Below, one piece after another: positions 32,507-43,204 of a DNA stretch of 64,000 bases. The first letter of the stretch is position 1. Every line of letters starts with the position of its first letter. The stretch is from Micromussa lordhowensis (lineage: Eukaryota; Cnidaria; Anthozoa; Scleractinia; Lobophylliidae). The stretch covers positions 1 to 64,000 of the forward strand of contig CAXHUQ010000803.1 of NCBI GenBank assembly GCA_964020085.1, given 5' to 3'. The notes under the pieces were generated by a model that made no database searches, was not told the origin of the DNA, and worked only from the letters and a program-made list of their open reading frames with translations. Made by a program: the position numbers and the translations under genes.

Positions 32507-34879
32507 GAGGGTCCCCCAGGGGGGGTCTGTGTTCCCGTGTTCCCATCAAAAATTTGACTCTGTTCCCTTGTTCCCGTCCAAAATTTCACCTTGTTCCCTA
32601 ATTCTCTTTCAAGATTAAATTTTATCTCTTATTCTTTCCATATACGTCCTAATTAACCAAACTGAAGGTCTACAGTGTTGCTGATAAATTTTGATCATTA
32701 TTTCTGTGACATTTTTGACTTTGTGAACGTATTTTGTAACAAAAATTAAAACAAATCGTTGTAATTGAATCAACTTTTTCCAACAAATGAAGATAATGCT
32801 TGGGGAATACTAAGAATCCTGACCTCAAATTTTCAGTCGTCATAATACAGAAAATCGTCCGTATGTGGCCTCTTTCTCGCACGTCTTGGCCTTGCATTGG
32901 AATGACAAGAAAAAAATCTAAAATACTTACTATCGCCAAAGAATTTCAAAGCTCTAGGCTTGTTCAACATAACAGCTGTCCCGCACTTACAAACAATCCA
33001 CCTCTCATTATTGGCACAGGAACCAGGATATGTTCTTTCGATATCTGGTATTAAAATGAATTGTGTTGGAATAAACAACTACTGGGATTACCGGTAATTC
33101 TAATATGTAATCAATAATTAATATGTATTTATTTACTCTTTTTCAATTTTGGTGACAGTCAGAAAGGAAAGAACTTGTTTACGCTCTAGTTTCACTTTCG
33201 GAAGTATTCGCCATTTTAGACCGAATTTCTTCGAGTTTTTGAGTGCCTTTAAAAATGGCGTTTTTCTTAATAAGATGATGGAACTGCCACGATTATTTTT
33301 AAGATGATTAACGTTGTTTACCATTGTTTTAATCTACATTCCTACCAGCTTTAAATCGTTCCCATTTTTGGTCCTGCCAGTCTGTCCTAGCAACCTCAGT
33401 CACTTTTTTGTTAACCAGGGATTTGTACAACTTTTCGTCTAGCTGCCGGTGGGAATCCTGTTTAACCTCTGTTTTGCGGCGTTTTGGTGGTTTGTCAGGG
33501 GTAGCTGTGGGGTCAGCTGTTTCGGTAGACGCAGAAATTACATCTATTTCTTTAACTTTCACTGAAATTGAAATAAAAAAATATGTTATGATTTGATAGC
33601 TACATTATGAGGTCATTATGACCTGTGAATGTAATACGCCGCCGTGTTTGTGTGTTTGTTGCGTCGCCTTAGGAGCCCGTATCGTTTTTCAAATAATATA
33701 GAAGACCCCGAGAAAATATTGGCAGTAATCTTTAAACTGAAAGCTTTCCAATGTCGGGCTGAACACGAAATAATGGTCAATAATACATTTCTTCAGTCGT
33801 GGTATAATTTGGGTTCATAAATAAAACCTTTGACCCACATTTTAAGGCCCAGTTCAAACGTCGAATAAGTCACATAAGTGACCACATCGTCTAGGTGTAA
33901 ACGTAAGTAGTCAATTATATCAAAACAATCCCAGTTTAGCTTTCTGTATCAGTGACATCAGTCAACCAATATTGGCAAATATATAAAACAAATAATGCTT
34001 TCCAAGTCCTTTGAAAATTGCTGTTGTTTTAATAAGTAGCTATAAGTATAAGTTAATGCACAGCACGTACCTATTAATTCTCGCTCTTTGTTCACGAGGT
34101 ATTTCAATGCAGCCTGCCACTGTTCTTCGCAATCGATTTCGAAGAGTCGTCCCTTTGGGAATTCTGGCGTAACTTTGAAGTCTTTGGTACTCAGTGAGAC
34201 TTTGAATTTGCGTATTGTAAGTTCAGAGCAACGATCTGCAATTCCAAATCCTCCTCTTAATCTTTGAAAGAATCCATTCAACTTTTGGTCGCTAATGGCG
34301 CCAATCGCCATTTCAAATGTCCAGCGCATTGCTGGCTTCTCCACTCCATTTTGGTAAATCGCTGCAGTCACTGGCAGCGACATACGGTCAACATTTCTAC
34401 CGAGATCGACCTCATCCATCCCAGGACTTTCGAATTCACCAGCTGCCCATGTGCTGTCAAAATTGACCTGGTCTGACCTGAACAACTCGGCCGTATACGA
34501 ACGGCCCTGGCGCTGTCACGCTGTCTTGCATGAATTGCACGTGACAAGTTTTAAAAATAATATTTAAAAATATTAAACCAATGGTCGGCACTTGTCGGAA
34601 AAGAGCGAGCTAGAGGCCACAGAGACGAGCGAGACACGAGTAGACACGGAAGATGGGAAAAAAAAATTGCCAAAGAAATCAGAAAACAGCAGAAAATCTT
34701 CTATCATCCCCACGTTTATGTAAAAAACGAAGGGCCTTGTAATTTTTTGTGTTTGTTCCCCTGTTCCCTAACCGATTTGATGTTCCCTTGTTCCCTACGA
34801 TTTTTTTGCTTTGCTCCCGTGTTCCCGTTGCCAAATTCCCCCTGTTCCCTTGTTCCCCAAAAACCCCTGGGAGACCCTC
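32507..34879. mobile_element. 2.4-kb terminal-inverted-repeat element nested in the LINE
   Basis: Ends GAGGGTCCCCCAGGGG and, inverted, GAGGGTCTCCCAGGGG, flanked by AGTATA on each side (32501-32506 and 34880-34885). Subterminal regions repeat gttcccttgttccc-like units on both sides (32520-32610, 34745-34860). It carries the spliced frame at 32670-34515. A 6-bp duplication with G-start ends does not match a superfamily I can name with confidence. Confidence 0.8.
32670..34515 (-). CDS. Four-exon gene of unknown function inside a DNA element (partial 5' end)
   Basis: Predicted exons, minus strand: A 34515-34071, B 33561-33346, C 33044-32931, D 32809-32670. Donors read gtacgt, gtagga and gtaagt; acceptors end tttcaatttcag, tttaataccag and gattcttag. 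Every junction splits a codon after its first base, so all three introns are phase 1 and the frame runs through to a TAG. Exon A reads FDSTWAAGEFESPGMDEVDL and has no clear initiating ATG (a TGA at 34516-34518 precedes it), so a 5' exon may be missing or start at an internal Met. Exon B is lysine/arginine-rich (KPPKRRKTEVK); exon C has a CANNERWIVCKC cysteine cluster. I recognise no domain. It may be the element's own protein or a captured host gene. Exon D is the weakest. Confidence 0.6.
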
Positions 34880-34885
34880 AGTATA

Positions 34886-36589
34886 ACTTTTCTTTGAAAT
34901 TCCTGCATGTTGGGTTTCTTGTGCAAACACTTACAGGCGTAAATGTATTGTTTTAGAATAATGACGAAAAGGTGTAGTCTGCGTCTTGGGTGATCGGTTA
35001 GATGAGTTAAACGGGGGATGTCGTTAAAGGTTATTTGCTTACTTGAAAGTGTAATGTCGGTGTCATTTTCATGATTGAACCATGATATGGCTTTTGAGTA
35101 AAAGGCTGTCGCTACAGTACAATCTAGAAATGTATGTTCTATAGAGTCTGGTAGAAGACAAAGAGTACATGCTTCATCCTCAATTAGTCTGAATTTAAAA
35201 AGCTCCTTTTTGGTCATTAATATTTTGTGCAGTAATCTGAATGAGAATTGTCGTAATTTATTATCCCTTGTGGATTTATATATAAACGAAAATTTTTTTC
35301 CCCAATCTGTGAAATAATCAGGGAAATTGTTTTTCCAGTTTTTAATGCCCGTCGGCTCGGTGATGCCGTTTCCACTAAGAATTGTATAGTAGTTTTTGCA
35401 GCGCATTTCAGTTAAATCTAAATTTACATCTGTAGCAATCACTGAAGAAGACAGTTTAGCTGTGTCTAGCAATTCTTGCGAGGGTATTTCAATTGTGGCA
35501 GCTTTCTTTTTTAAATCCGATGGAATAGCAGCAATTAATTGCAGGTAGTAAAGAAAATTTGTTTTAATTTTAAACTTGTTTAGGAATTCTTCAAGCGTTA
35601 GGAAATTCCCTTCCGCATTTAGGACATCTTGTACATAAAGAATTTTCCGTTTGAGCCAGGATCTCCAAAAGACGGGGTGATTTTCAATGGTTATGGCCTT
35701 GTTGTTCCACAGTAAGAATTCACCGTGGGGAAATATATTGGTCTTGTTTTTAAATTCTTGGAAATATTGTAGCAGTTCTCGATAGAAATTAGGTAAACAT
35801 TTGTTTATGGATTCAGTATTATAGTTGCATTTGAGAAGAAACTGGAGGCCGCCGTATTCTGATAGATAGTAATTCGGGATAGCTTTCCATGAATCATCGG
35901 TATCTCCTAGTAACCTACTTATCCATGCTAAGCGTAAGGATTTCACCATTGTGGCAAAATTGATAAAATTTAGTCCCCCTTGCGCCAGAGGCTGATATAG
36001 AACTGCTCCCTTAATGCTTTATTTTATCTTTTTTGTTTTTCCATAGGAAAGAGAAAAGTTCTGTTTGGACAATTTTGATAACTGCATTTGGAACCGAAAG
36101 CAAAGATGCTGCGTAAACTAATTGGGATACACCTAACGTTTTAGCCAGTAAAGATTTGCCATAGAGCGTGAGATCTCTCGAAAGCCATAAATTCAATTTA
36201 GTTTTCATTTTCCTAATTCTGTTGAGGAAATTCTCTGCAATGTTCTTATCTTGATTATATCCTAGAAAGATCCCCAAGACTTTAATTGGTTCTCTTGTGC
36301 TTTTGAATTCTAGTATCTTAGAAGTATTGTGTTTCATGGAACCTAACCACATTGCTTTGGTCTTCTTTCTATTTAATTTCAACCCTGAGATGACCCCAAA
36401 CACTTCTATGGTTTGGAGGTGTGATTTGAGGGAGTCTGTACTATTTGTTATGATAGTTGTATCGTCAGCAAATTGTGAAATTCTCGCTTCTTTATCATTT
36501 GGTAGACGTATACCTCTGCAGTTTGGGCTCTGACGGATCTTCAAAGCTAACAATTCCACAGCAAGAATAAAGAGGGAAGGGCTAAGTGG
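34886..36589 (-). pseudogene. LINE ORF2 remnant: reverse transcriptase and C-terminal region
   Basis: The first part (36589 down to about 36011) starts at GPLSPSLFILAVELL and contains the RT catalytic motif QFADDTTIIT, then GLKLNRKKTKAMWLG and a thumb-like region. A single-base frameshift near 36012 leads into a second frame (about 36005-34886) beginning QPLAQGGLNFINF, with a late CTLCLLPDSIEHTFLDC motif. Layout and motifs fit the L1/Tx1 type of LINE. The endonuclease, the RT fingers and everything upstream are missing; the 3' end of the frame is interrupted by the element at 32507-34879. Confidence 0.85.
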
Positions 36590-36907
36590 ACCAGAATTTA
36601 CCAAAATCATGATAGGAGAAATTTGTACTAGTTTTATAACTAAATGTAGAGAATTTTTTTTTTGTCCATACATCGTCTTGTAATTTTACAGACGATGTAT
36701 GGACAAAAAAATTCTCTACATTTAGTTATAAACTAGTACAAATTTCTCCCATCATGATTTTGGTAAATTCTGGTGCATTTTTAAGCATTAGTAGCTGGTT
36801 TTGCGAGCTCACCGAACTAATTTTTATCATGATACCATACATTTCTTCTACTGGTTACCCCCCCAAAACGCAAGGGATTATGGGTCATGTGCAAGTAGCG
36901 AATAATA

Positions 36908-37206
36908 ATTAACAATTATCCTGCGAAATCGCGCGGAATATCGTCTGATACTTAGCCGACGAGGCCGTAGGCCGAGTCGGCTAAAATCAGACGATATTCC
37001 GCGAGATTGAGCAGGATAATTGTTTTATTATTCAACAAATTGATAACAAAACAGCCTAACATTTTTAAATCTCTCTGTCGACATTTTCTCACTTCACTTT
37101 TTCTTTCCACGTACGAAGCTACGTATACCGCCGGATATCTGTTACCTACGGATGACAGATATCGAGAGCATCATGACCATATTTGGATAGTGTTGCAGTT
37201 TGTTGA
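36908..37206. mobile_element. MITE, second copy of the direct pair
   Basis: Same sequence as 31546-31840 with few differences (aacaattatcctgc ... gcagtttgttgaa). It marks the right edge of the nested insertions in module B. Confidence 0.75.
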
Positions 37207-39036
37207 ATAATAATTTGCGATATCCGAGCTCAATAATTGTTTTATCATTCGATCAACAAGTTTATCATATTTAAATCACTCTCTGACAGCTCAGGGAAGC
37301 GCTCTGCCATTTTCACCCAAGAGTGTGGTTTCAATTACGCATGAGCAGAACAACAACACTATTGCATTTAGATGGTACTACACATGAGCAGACCATTATT
37401 TGTAGGCAGTTATTTGCAGGTCACGTGGTGGTCTCTCGAGCAATGAAAAGGAAGGGAAAAATGCATCGAATGATGAGAACAAACATTATCCAACTAAGTT
37501 AGTTCAGATGCCCAATAATTAAAATCAACCAATCAGATTGCGCCATTGCCGATCCAATATTCTCTAAGTATTGGACCGGGCATTGTCCCAAATTAAGATT
37601 TCTGGTAGTTTAAGTCCTGCAATAAATTTCTTATTGGGGAGCTTAAGCAAACTACGATGACGGCGGCAACGAAAAGGAAAATAACACAATGCACGTGCGT
37701 TATAAATCTTTGTGCATTTCTTTACCGTCTCATTTTTGACTAGGGTCGTATAGCATTTGTTTTTTAATTTCAAAGTGTGATTTACATAATTGCCTTTTAA
37801 AAGAACAAGAATCTTGGCAACTCTTTAGTCAAAGGATTTTTTCAAATCCGTCGATTAACGGTACCAGGCCGGCTGTTTAAAATGCTCGCGCGCGCAATTT
37901 AACACTTGTCGTTTCGTTTTCAAAGTTGTTAACTTGTCCGGGGCGAAACGCTCAACCAAAATCACCGATGGTTTTGATTGCACATCGTGCAACGTAATGT
38001 AGTGCATAACTTGTACTCTGTTTTAAGGCGTTTTACGTTAGTTGGACTGGAAAAGGGCCTGGAAGAACACTAAGAAATCGTTTTCGCGAACATTATTACT
38101 CTGATAGAGTTTGAGGGACCAAAAAATTCAGACCCATAGAAGGGTTGGCAAGACCTTCAGTATCATAAAACCTAATGACGAGATTGTGATAGAATGGAGT
38201 CCAGATACAAGAATGAGTTTGTTCAAAGTCTTTTTTAATCGCTATGAGTTCAAGCGAACGAGTGATTACAAAATGCAAAGGCCGCGCATGCCCATCAGTA
38301 TACATGGTCTGTCGCGCTAGACATACTGTGACAGACATAATGTCGAAAATGTTCAGTTTTATAATTAAGGTTCTTTCCCAGTTTTGAGCCTTGTATACAT
38401 ATCATTTCTCCTTGAGTATCGTTTATTTTTTTGCGAAATAACGAGGTTTTAAAGGTTCTCGAGGGAAAACTCAGCGTGAATACCTGAATGTAATAACAAA
38501 GAATAAACAAAGCATCTCGTAAGCTTTTCTCGAGGAGAGTGCAGTTAATTTTCAAAAACAAGGCAGCATGACACAGCAATTGAAAAATGGAAAATAACTT
38601 ATCTTGAAAACTGCAAAAGAAGTTCTATGACAACGCTTTGTGACTGGACCTAGCAACGACTACGCACTAGAAATGTAGCAATGGTCGCATTTACTTCTCA
38701 ACTATCACCTCATAAAAATCTCGCGCTCATCAAAACCATATTGTGGAATATTTAAGTTATATTAGCACTTGCATAACTAAAGCCGGCAAACAGACTCCGC
38801 ACGTTGAAGTTCTTCCTTAGTCGAGGCACGTCAAAAATGTAATCCCGAAACTCCACACTGACGAGGTAACAGTAGACTGAGCCCTTTAGTGTCTGATTTC
38901 AAGTCACTTGAGTAATGGCGCGAAAATACACAATCCATTGGAAGTCCACAGCCGAATCAAGGGTCTCTGTAGTCAGCAGTGTGGCATTGTTCAGGTCAAG
39001 CAGCTTCCAGATCAAAGCCGGTTGTGATCTCTAGCT
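37207..39036. other. Non-coding module B block and 3' flank of the gene at 39037
   Basis: 37210-38470 corresponds to 16440-17960, 38493-38695 to 18737-18930, and 38698-39036 to 22540-22870. No conserved open frame except the decayed one next to the gene (38820-39000), which carries an in-frame TGA. Confidence 0.5.
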
Positions 39037-40668
39037 TTAAGCAAACGGCATTTTACAAGACTGATTTGAGGGCACATCAAAGCGCTCATGTGCCATGTCT
39101 AAAAGGTTTGAGCTAACCCATACAGCTGATGACATAGTAGCTAAAACTGCCACTGAAATGTGTCTTTTCCATCTTCTTTGCCAAACAACCATGACAGCTA
39201 TATTCTGATAGCGAGTCCCAATCGCTAAAGAGACGCTGGTGAAAAACCACTCGATCCCCAGTTGAACTGAAGTTGTGATAGCAAAAGACTGTAGCAGCTC
39301 TAAAAGGAAATCGTCTTTTAAGTAAATATATTGATACAAGTACAGTAATCCGTTAACAGATACTATAGCAGTTGATTCATACAACATGCTCATGATAGCG
39401 ATATCAGCCATTAGTCTCTCACGGCGAGAAGTACGAAAACTTCCCCAAGGAGCTGAAGTTCTTTTGCAAATCAAGTGACAGAAGTGATCAATTACAACCA
39501 TCGTGCTTCGTTCTATGACTTCTGTAGCGCCGTGAATCAACCCAAGAACAGCTATTGATTGTAAACTGTCAAGATCTGCTTGCAATACTCGGAACATAAT
39601 CGCTGAGGCACAATACAATGGCGCTAACAAAACAAACGAATACCCCGGATGGGTAATTTTGCCTAGCCGCTGAACAGAAATTCGTGAGATTACTTTAAAT
39701 AGGACTCCAATGAGAGGAGCAAAGAGTGCGATTACCAGGCGCAGTTTGCTTTTCTTACTTTCTTTGTTATACACTGGGTAAATTATAGAGACCACAGCAA
39801 CGGCCAGAATTATAATAGAACAGAAAGGAGCTGTCATTTGTAAGCCCAAGGCAATCTTCTGTCTCCAAGTCCGTAGCAGACGGAAGTGATTCGTTAGAAG
39901 ATAGGCTTGCCCACATACACTCATAAAAAACAAAGCATTGAGAGGAAGTTTTTGCAAAGTAGAAAGCTTGGAATGAGATATTTCCAGGGCTTGTAGAACC
40001 ACTCGATATATTGTGTCCAAGAAATATCCGAGGCAAGCAACCAGGATCAGTTTTCGTTTGATCCCCATTAACTGATGTGGGCGAAAAAGAAATAAGGTGT
40101 ATACAAAGAACGTACCGTGTAGAAACACACAAGCGATTACATCAGATGTTGATCTCAGCCATTGCACTTTTTCAGGAATGGACTTCTCTGGGTAAAATTC
40201 ACAGTTGTTTACAGTTTTATAACATAAATAAGACATCAACATGTATACTGAACCTATGATGGTGGCAGTTAGTAAAGAAATCAAAGCTCCAATATACATT
40301 GATTTACCAATTGTTCGGAGAGCGGATGGTCTGAGTCGCTTCCAAAACATTGATCTATCTTCTTCTTGTTGATCTTCCTGTGTTTCTTCGTTCTCCTCTG
40401 GTAAACTTGCGTCGATAAGGCTTGCATTAATTCTGCTGGATCTTATAAAGTCTAAAGTTGTGGCTTCTCTGTCGCTGTATTCTTGATAAATACACTCCTC
40501 ATCAGGATCTCCGTGACGATACCATTCTTGTCCTGTGCTTTCTAGAGGACTGTAGCCAAAAGACTCTACCGTGAATTCAGGTTCTTGTGGGTTGTAGTGC
40601 TCTGTCACCCCTCGTGTAAAACTGAACACGATATGACCAAACACCTCTATCAGTGTGTTGCTACTCAT
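39037..40668 (-). CDS. Multi-pass membrane protein, family of unknown function (beta subfamily, paralogue 5)
   Basis: 543 codons from the ATG at 40668 (MSSNTLIEVFGHIVFSFTRG). The frame is open 23 codons further upstream but only to a GTG, and that extension has no counterpart in the paralogues, so I take the ATG. Architecture as in the other beta genes. Distinctive changes include TVESFGY for TAESFGY, FWKRL for AWKRL before the first membrane segment, and FRTSRRERLM for FRTPRRERLM in the otherwise invariant loop. Ends CKMPFA. Module counterpart of the gene at 22871. No catalytic motif, so function unknown. Confidence 0.92.
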   Translation of the reverse strand: MSSNTLIEVFGHIVFSFTRGVTEHYNPQEPEFTVESFGYSPLESTGQEWYRHGDPDEECIYQEYSDREATTLDFIRSSRINASLIDASLPEENEETQEDQQEEDRSMFWKRLRPSALRTIGKSMYIGALISLLTATIIGSVYMLMSYLCYKTVNNCEFYPEKSIPEKVQWLRSTSDVIACVFLHGTFFVYTLFLFRPHQLMGIKRKLILVACLGYFLDTIYRVVLQALEISHSKLSTLQKLPLNALFFMSVCGQAYLLTNHFRLLRTWRQKIALGLQMTAPFCSIIILAVAVVSIIYPVYNKESKKSKLRLVIALFAPLIGVLFKVISRISVQRLGKITHPGYSFVLLAPLYCASAIMFRVLQADLDSLQSIAVLGLIHGATEVIERSTMVVIDHFCHLICKRTSAPWGSFRTSRRERLMADIAIMSMLYESTAIVSVNGLLYLYQYIYLKDDFLLELLQSFAITTSVQLGIEWFFTSVSLAIGTRYQNIAVMVVWQRRWKRHISVAVLATMSSAVWVSSNLLDMAHERFDVPSNQSCKMPFA

Positions 40669-41920
40669 TGTTGTTTGTTCGGAGACCAGTGGTTCAAATA
40701 TTTCAAAGCCCAAGTAGTGTATTAGTTTAATCGACACCTGCTCTTAGGAGTACAACAAGCAATGTCACGGAAATTCGGTGACAATCTACAGTTGAAAAAT
40801 TATGTCTTCTTGTTTTATTTGCTTTAGTATCGTTCTAAGCCTTTTGTCAAGAAATCAGCGGGCCGTATCACTGTTGTGTACGGAAACCCTTAAGTTTCGA
40901 CTTGAAAATCTAAGTAAAAAGCTTGTAGATGATGTCGCCCAATATTTATGATCAAGTTACTGGCTGTTCATGTAAGGGTTTCTTTTTTCGGCAAATCATA
41001 GAGAATGCATTTCTTCCGAGTCTAGAGAGCCTTTTTCACGCAAACTAAGCCCAGATCTCCATGTATGCCACATCCAAATTTTGGAGCCGAAAGAGTTGAA
41101 TTTATCTTGTCGATATGATAACGTGACAACTTCATGACTATTTGAACAAAAGGGACTGTATTTTCAAAGTGTTCTCAAACATCTTTCAGTGGTTCGAGCT
41201 TGGTTGCATTTTCTGTTAGTGGCTGGATCGAAATACGTCATTCCTCTCGACCCGTGCGTTCACAGATCGAAACCTATTCTTTTCTGAGTTTATTCAAGCT
41301 TTCTGTCCAGCATGCATCGTGTAAAACTCAAAACAATGAACCCTAGACCCCTCTATCAGCGTATTACTCATAATGAAATTAAAATGTTTGGCTCAGAAAG
41401 TGAGTTAAAAGTACTCTCTCAAGAACTACAAGCTAACCTTACTTTTAGCTGAATAACTGAAGAATTGCGGGGACGCCAAAACGCTTTTTAAAAACTTTGA
41501 AAAACTATGCTTACGCAGTCCATAGCTGTGAATAACAAAGAATCGCTTCATGCTTATCGTTTCTGCTTAGCCTGCTTCAGTCAAGTTTTGTCTGGATACA
41601 TGCAGGAGTCAAGTTGTTGAACGCGAGAGAGGCGCATGGAATGTCACTCTTAGCTTGGCAGGAGCGAAAAGTAACTCAGGAGACCTGTGATATGATCAGC
41701 TAGTTGTTTGAAGTAAGATTGTCACTGCCGACTAAGATGGACATGTATAGACATGCGGCTCTGGTTCTGGAAGCGTGAATGAGCGTAGTCAAATGCAAGA
41801 GTAGATCTAGATTTTCGAGTGCTCTTTTAACTTTCAAGTGTATCTATAACTCGATATACATCCATACGTGAAGCAGGTTTTATAACGACAACAGGGAACG
41901 GGAACTGTCTGGTTGAATCT
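40669..41920. other. Upstream region of the gene at 40668
   Basis: 41150-41540 matches 24585-25160. No TATA box is obvious and no other gene is seen. Confidence 0.5.
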
Positions 41921-42495
41921 CTGCCCCAGGGACTTTTACTCCGCCCCAGGGACTTGTACTTCGCCCCAGGGACTTGTACTCCACCCCAGGGACTTGTACT
42001 CCGCCCCAGCGACTTGTACTCCGCCCCAGGGACTTGTACTCCACCCCAGGGAATTGTACTCCGCCCCAGGGACTTGTACTCCGCCCCAGGGACTTGTACT
42101 CTACCCCAGGGACTTGTACTCCGCCCCAGGGACTTGTACTCCGCCCCAGGGACTTGTACTCCACCCCAGGGACTTGTACTCCGCCCCAGCGACTTGTACT
42201 CCGCCCCAGGGACTTGTACTCCACCCCAGGGAATTGTACTCCGCCCCAGGGACTTGTACTCCACCCCAGGGACTTGTACTCCGCCCCAGCGACTTGTACT
42301 CCGCCCCAGGGACTTGTACTCCACCCCAGGGAATTGTACTCCGCCCCAGGGACTTGTACTCTACCCCACGGACTTGTACTCCGCCCCAGGGACTTGTACT
42401 CCGCCCCAGGGACTTGTACTCCACTCCAGGGACTTGTACTCCACCCCAGGGACTTGTACTCCGCCCCAGGGGCTTGTACTCCGCCCCAGGGACTT
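41921..42495. repeat. Minisatellite, 20-bp unit, about 29 copies
   Basis: Unit gacttgtactccgccccagg. Variants (ccacc, ctacc, gaattg, cagcga) are not random: a block of cagcgac, then ccaccccagggaattg recurs at about 42009-42055, 42189-42235 and 42289-42335, indicating expansion by multi-unit duplication. As 20 is not a multiple of 3 and the unit has few stops, long open frames appear in several frames on both strands; these are artefacts. Confidence 0.95.
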
Positions 42496-43204
42496 GCTTA
42501 GTTGCATTCGTGCGTCCGATAAATTTGCATCACAAAATACCCCTCCATTTTTACAACTTCCGCACTGATAGAACAGATTGGTCAGACCTCCACCGATTTG
42601 GCTTTTAAGGATAGTAATACTATTCTCAGCCTGGCATTGTAGAGGATCCTAGTCAAAGACTCTGGTAGACACCTTTATTCTATTGCATGAATACAGTCGG
42701 CCGTTGAGTAACAACATCAGACTTTCTCATTGCAGTGACAAGTAAAGAACTCGGTTATACGTATAAAAGCAAATAATCAACACGTTAGCTAAAAGTATGG
42801 TAATGGTATTATGTCTGATACTACAAGCACATTGCAATATTTATTTTTACAAAAAATATAAATCGAGTCAGCAAATAGGATGATATTTGTTTACAATATT
42901 TGTACACAAGCACGAGCACTTCATTTACTGATCGAGCTACAAAAATATCAGTTCTTAATATTGAAAGGGCATGTCGAAACTGGATTTTTTTTTTAAGCCA
43001 ATCGAGAAGCTCAGTCAAAGCCAAACCAATACAGATAATCTCTTTACAAAGTCAGTCTCTCAGGCCATTGATTTTAAATTGCTATTTTAGCCTAAAGTAC
43101 ACCGACCAGAATCAACAAGAATCACGGATCTTAGTGGTCATCATCATGTGTGGCATTGTTCGGGTCGAGCAGCTTCCAGATCAAAGTCTTTGTGATCTCT
43201 AGCT
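42496..43204. other. Spacer and 3' flank of the gene at 43205
   Basis: The last 100 bp (caatcaacaagaatcacgg ... tttgtgatctctagcttta) match the 3' flanks of the other beta genes. Nothing else recognised. Confidence 0.45.

Larger units (their letters stand above)
31982..36589 (-). mobile_element. 5'-truncated LINE (L1/Tx1-like) with 10-bp target duplication
   Basis: Target duplication ACCAGAATTT at 31972-31981 and 36590-36599. The left border is an A-rich tail on the minus strand (aataaaaaaaataaaaaaaa), the right border a truncation inside the reverse-transcriptase domain. Between them are the RT/C-terminal frames (34886-36589), a nested 2.4-kb inverted-repeat element (32507-34879) and a non-coding 3' region. 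Confidence 0.85.
31841..36907. mobile_element. Foldback element split by a LINE
   Basis: Left arm ttcgctacttgcac... at 31841-31981 and 36590-36680; right arm 36686-36907 ending gtgcaagtagcgaa. Once the LINE insertion is discounted the arms pair over about 220 bp, with gacgatgtatgg / ccatacatcgtc at the centre near 36665-36705. The element sits exactly at the junction of two directly repeated MITEs. No transposase. Confidence 0.75.
26540..41700. repeat. Duplicated two-gene module, copy B
   Basis: Paralogous to 11940-25340, carrying genes 27401-29026(+) and 39037-40668(-). It is longer mainly because of the element at 29917-30952 and about 5.6 kb of nested elements between 31546 and 37206. It lacks the pogo-like insertion of copy A, and it also lacks most of the 18.9-22.5 kb stretch of copy A. 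Confidence 0.8.

Noticed and set aside
36600..36673. N-terminal part of the 220-codon RT frame as LINE coding sequence
   Set aside because: Those codons lie in the arm of the foldback element beyond the LINE's target duplication; LINE homology starts at about 36589.
41827..42608. Six long overlapping open frames (107-231 codons) on both strands
   Set aside because: They are produced by the 20-bp minisatellite; a unit not divisible by 3 with few stops opens several frames at once.
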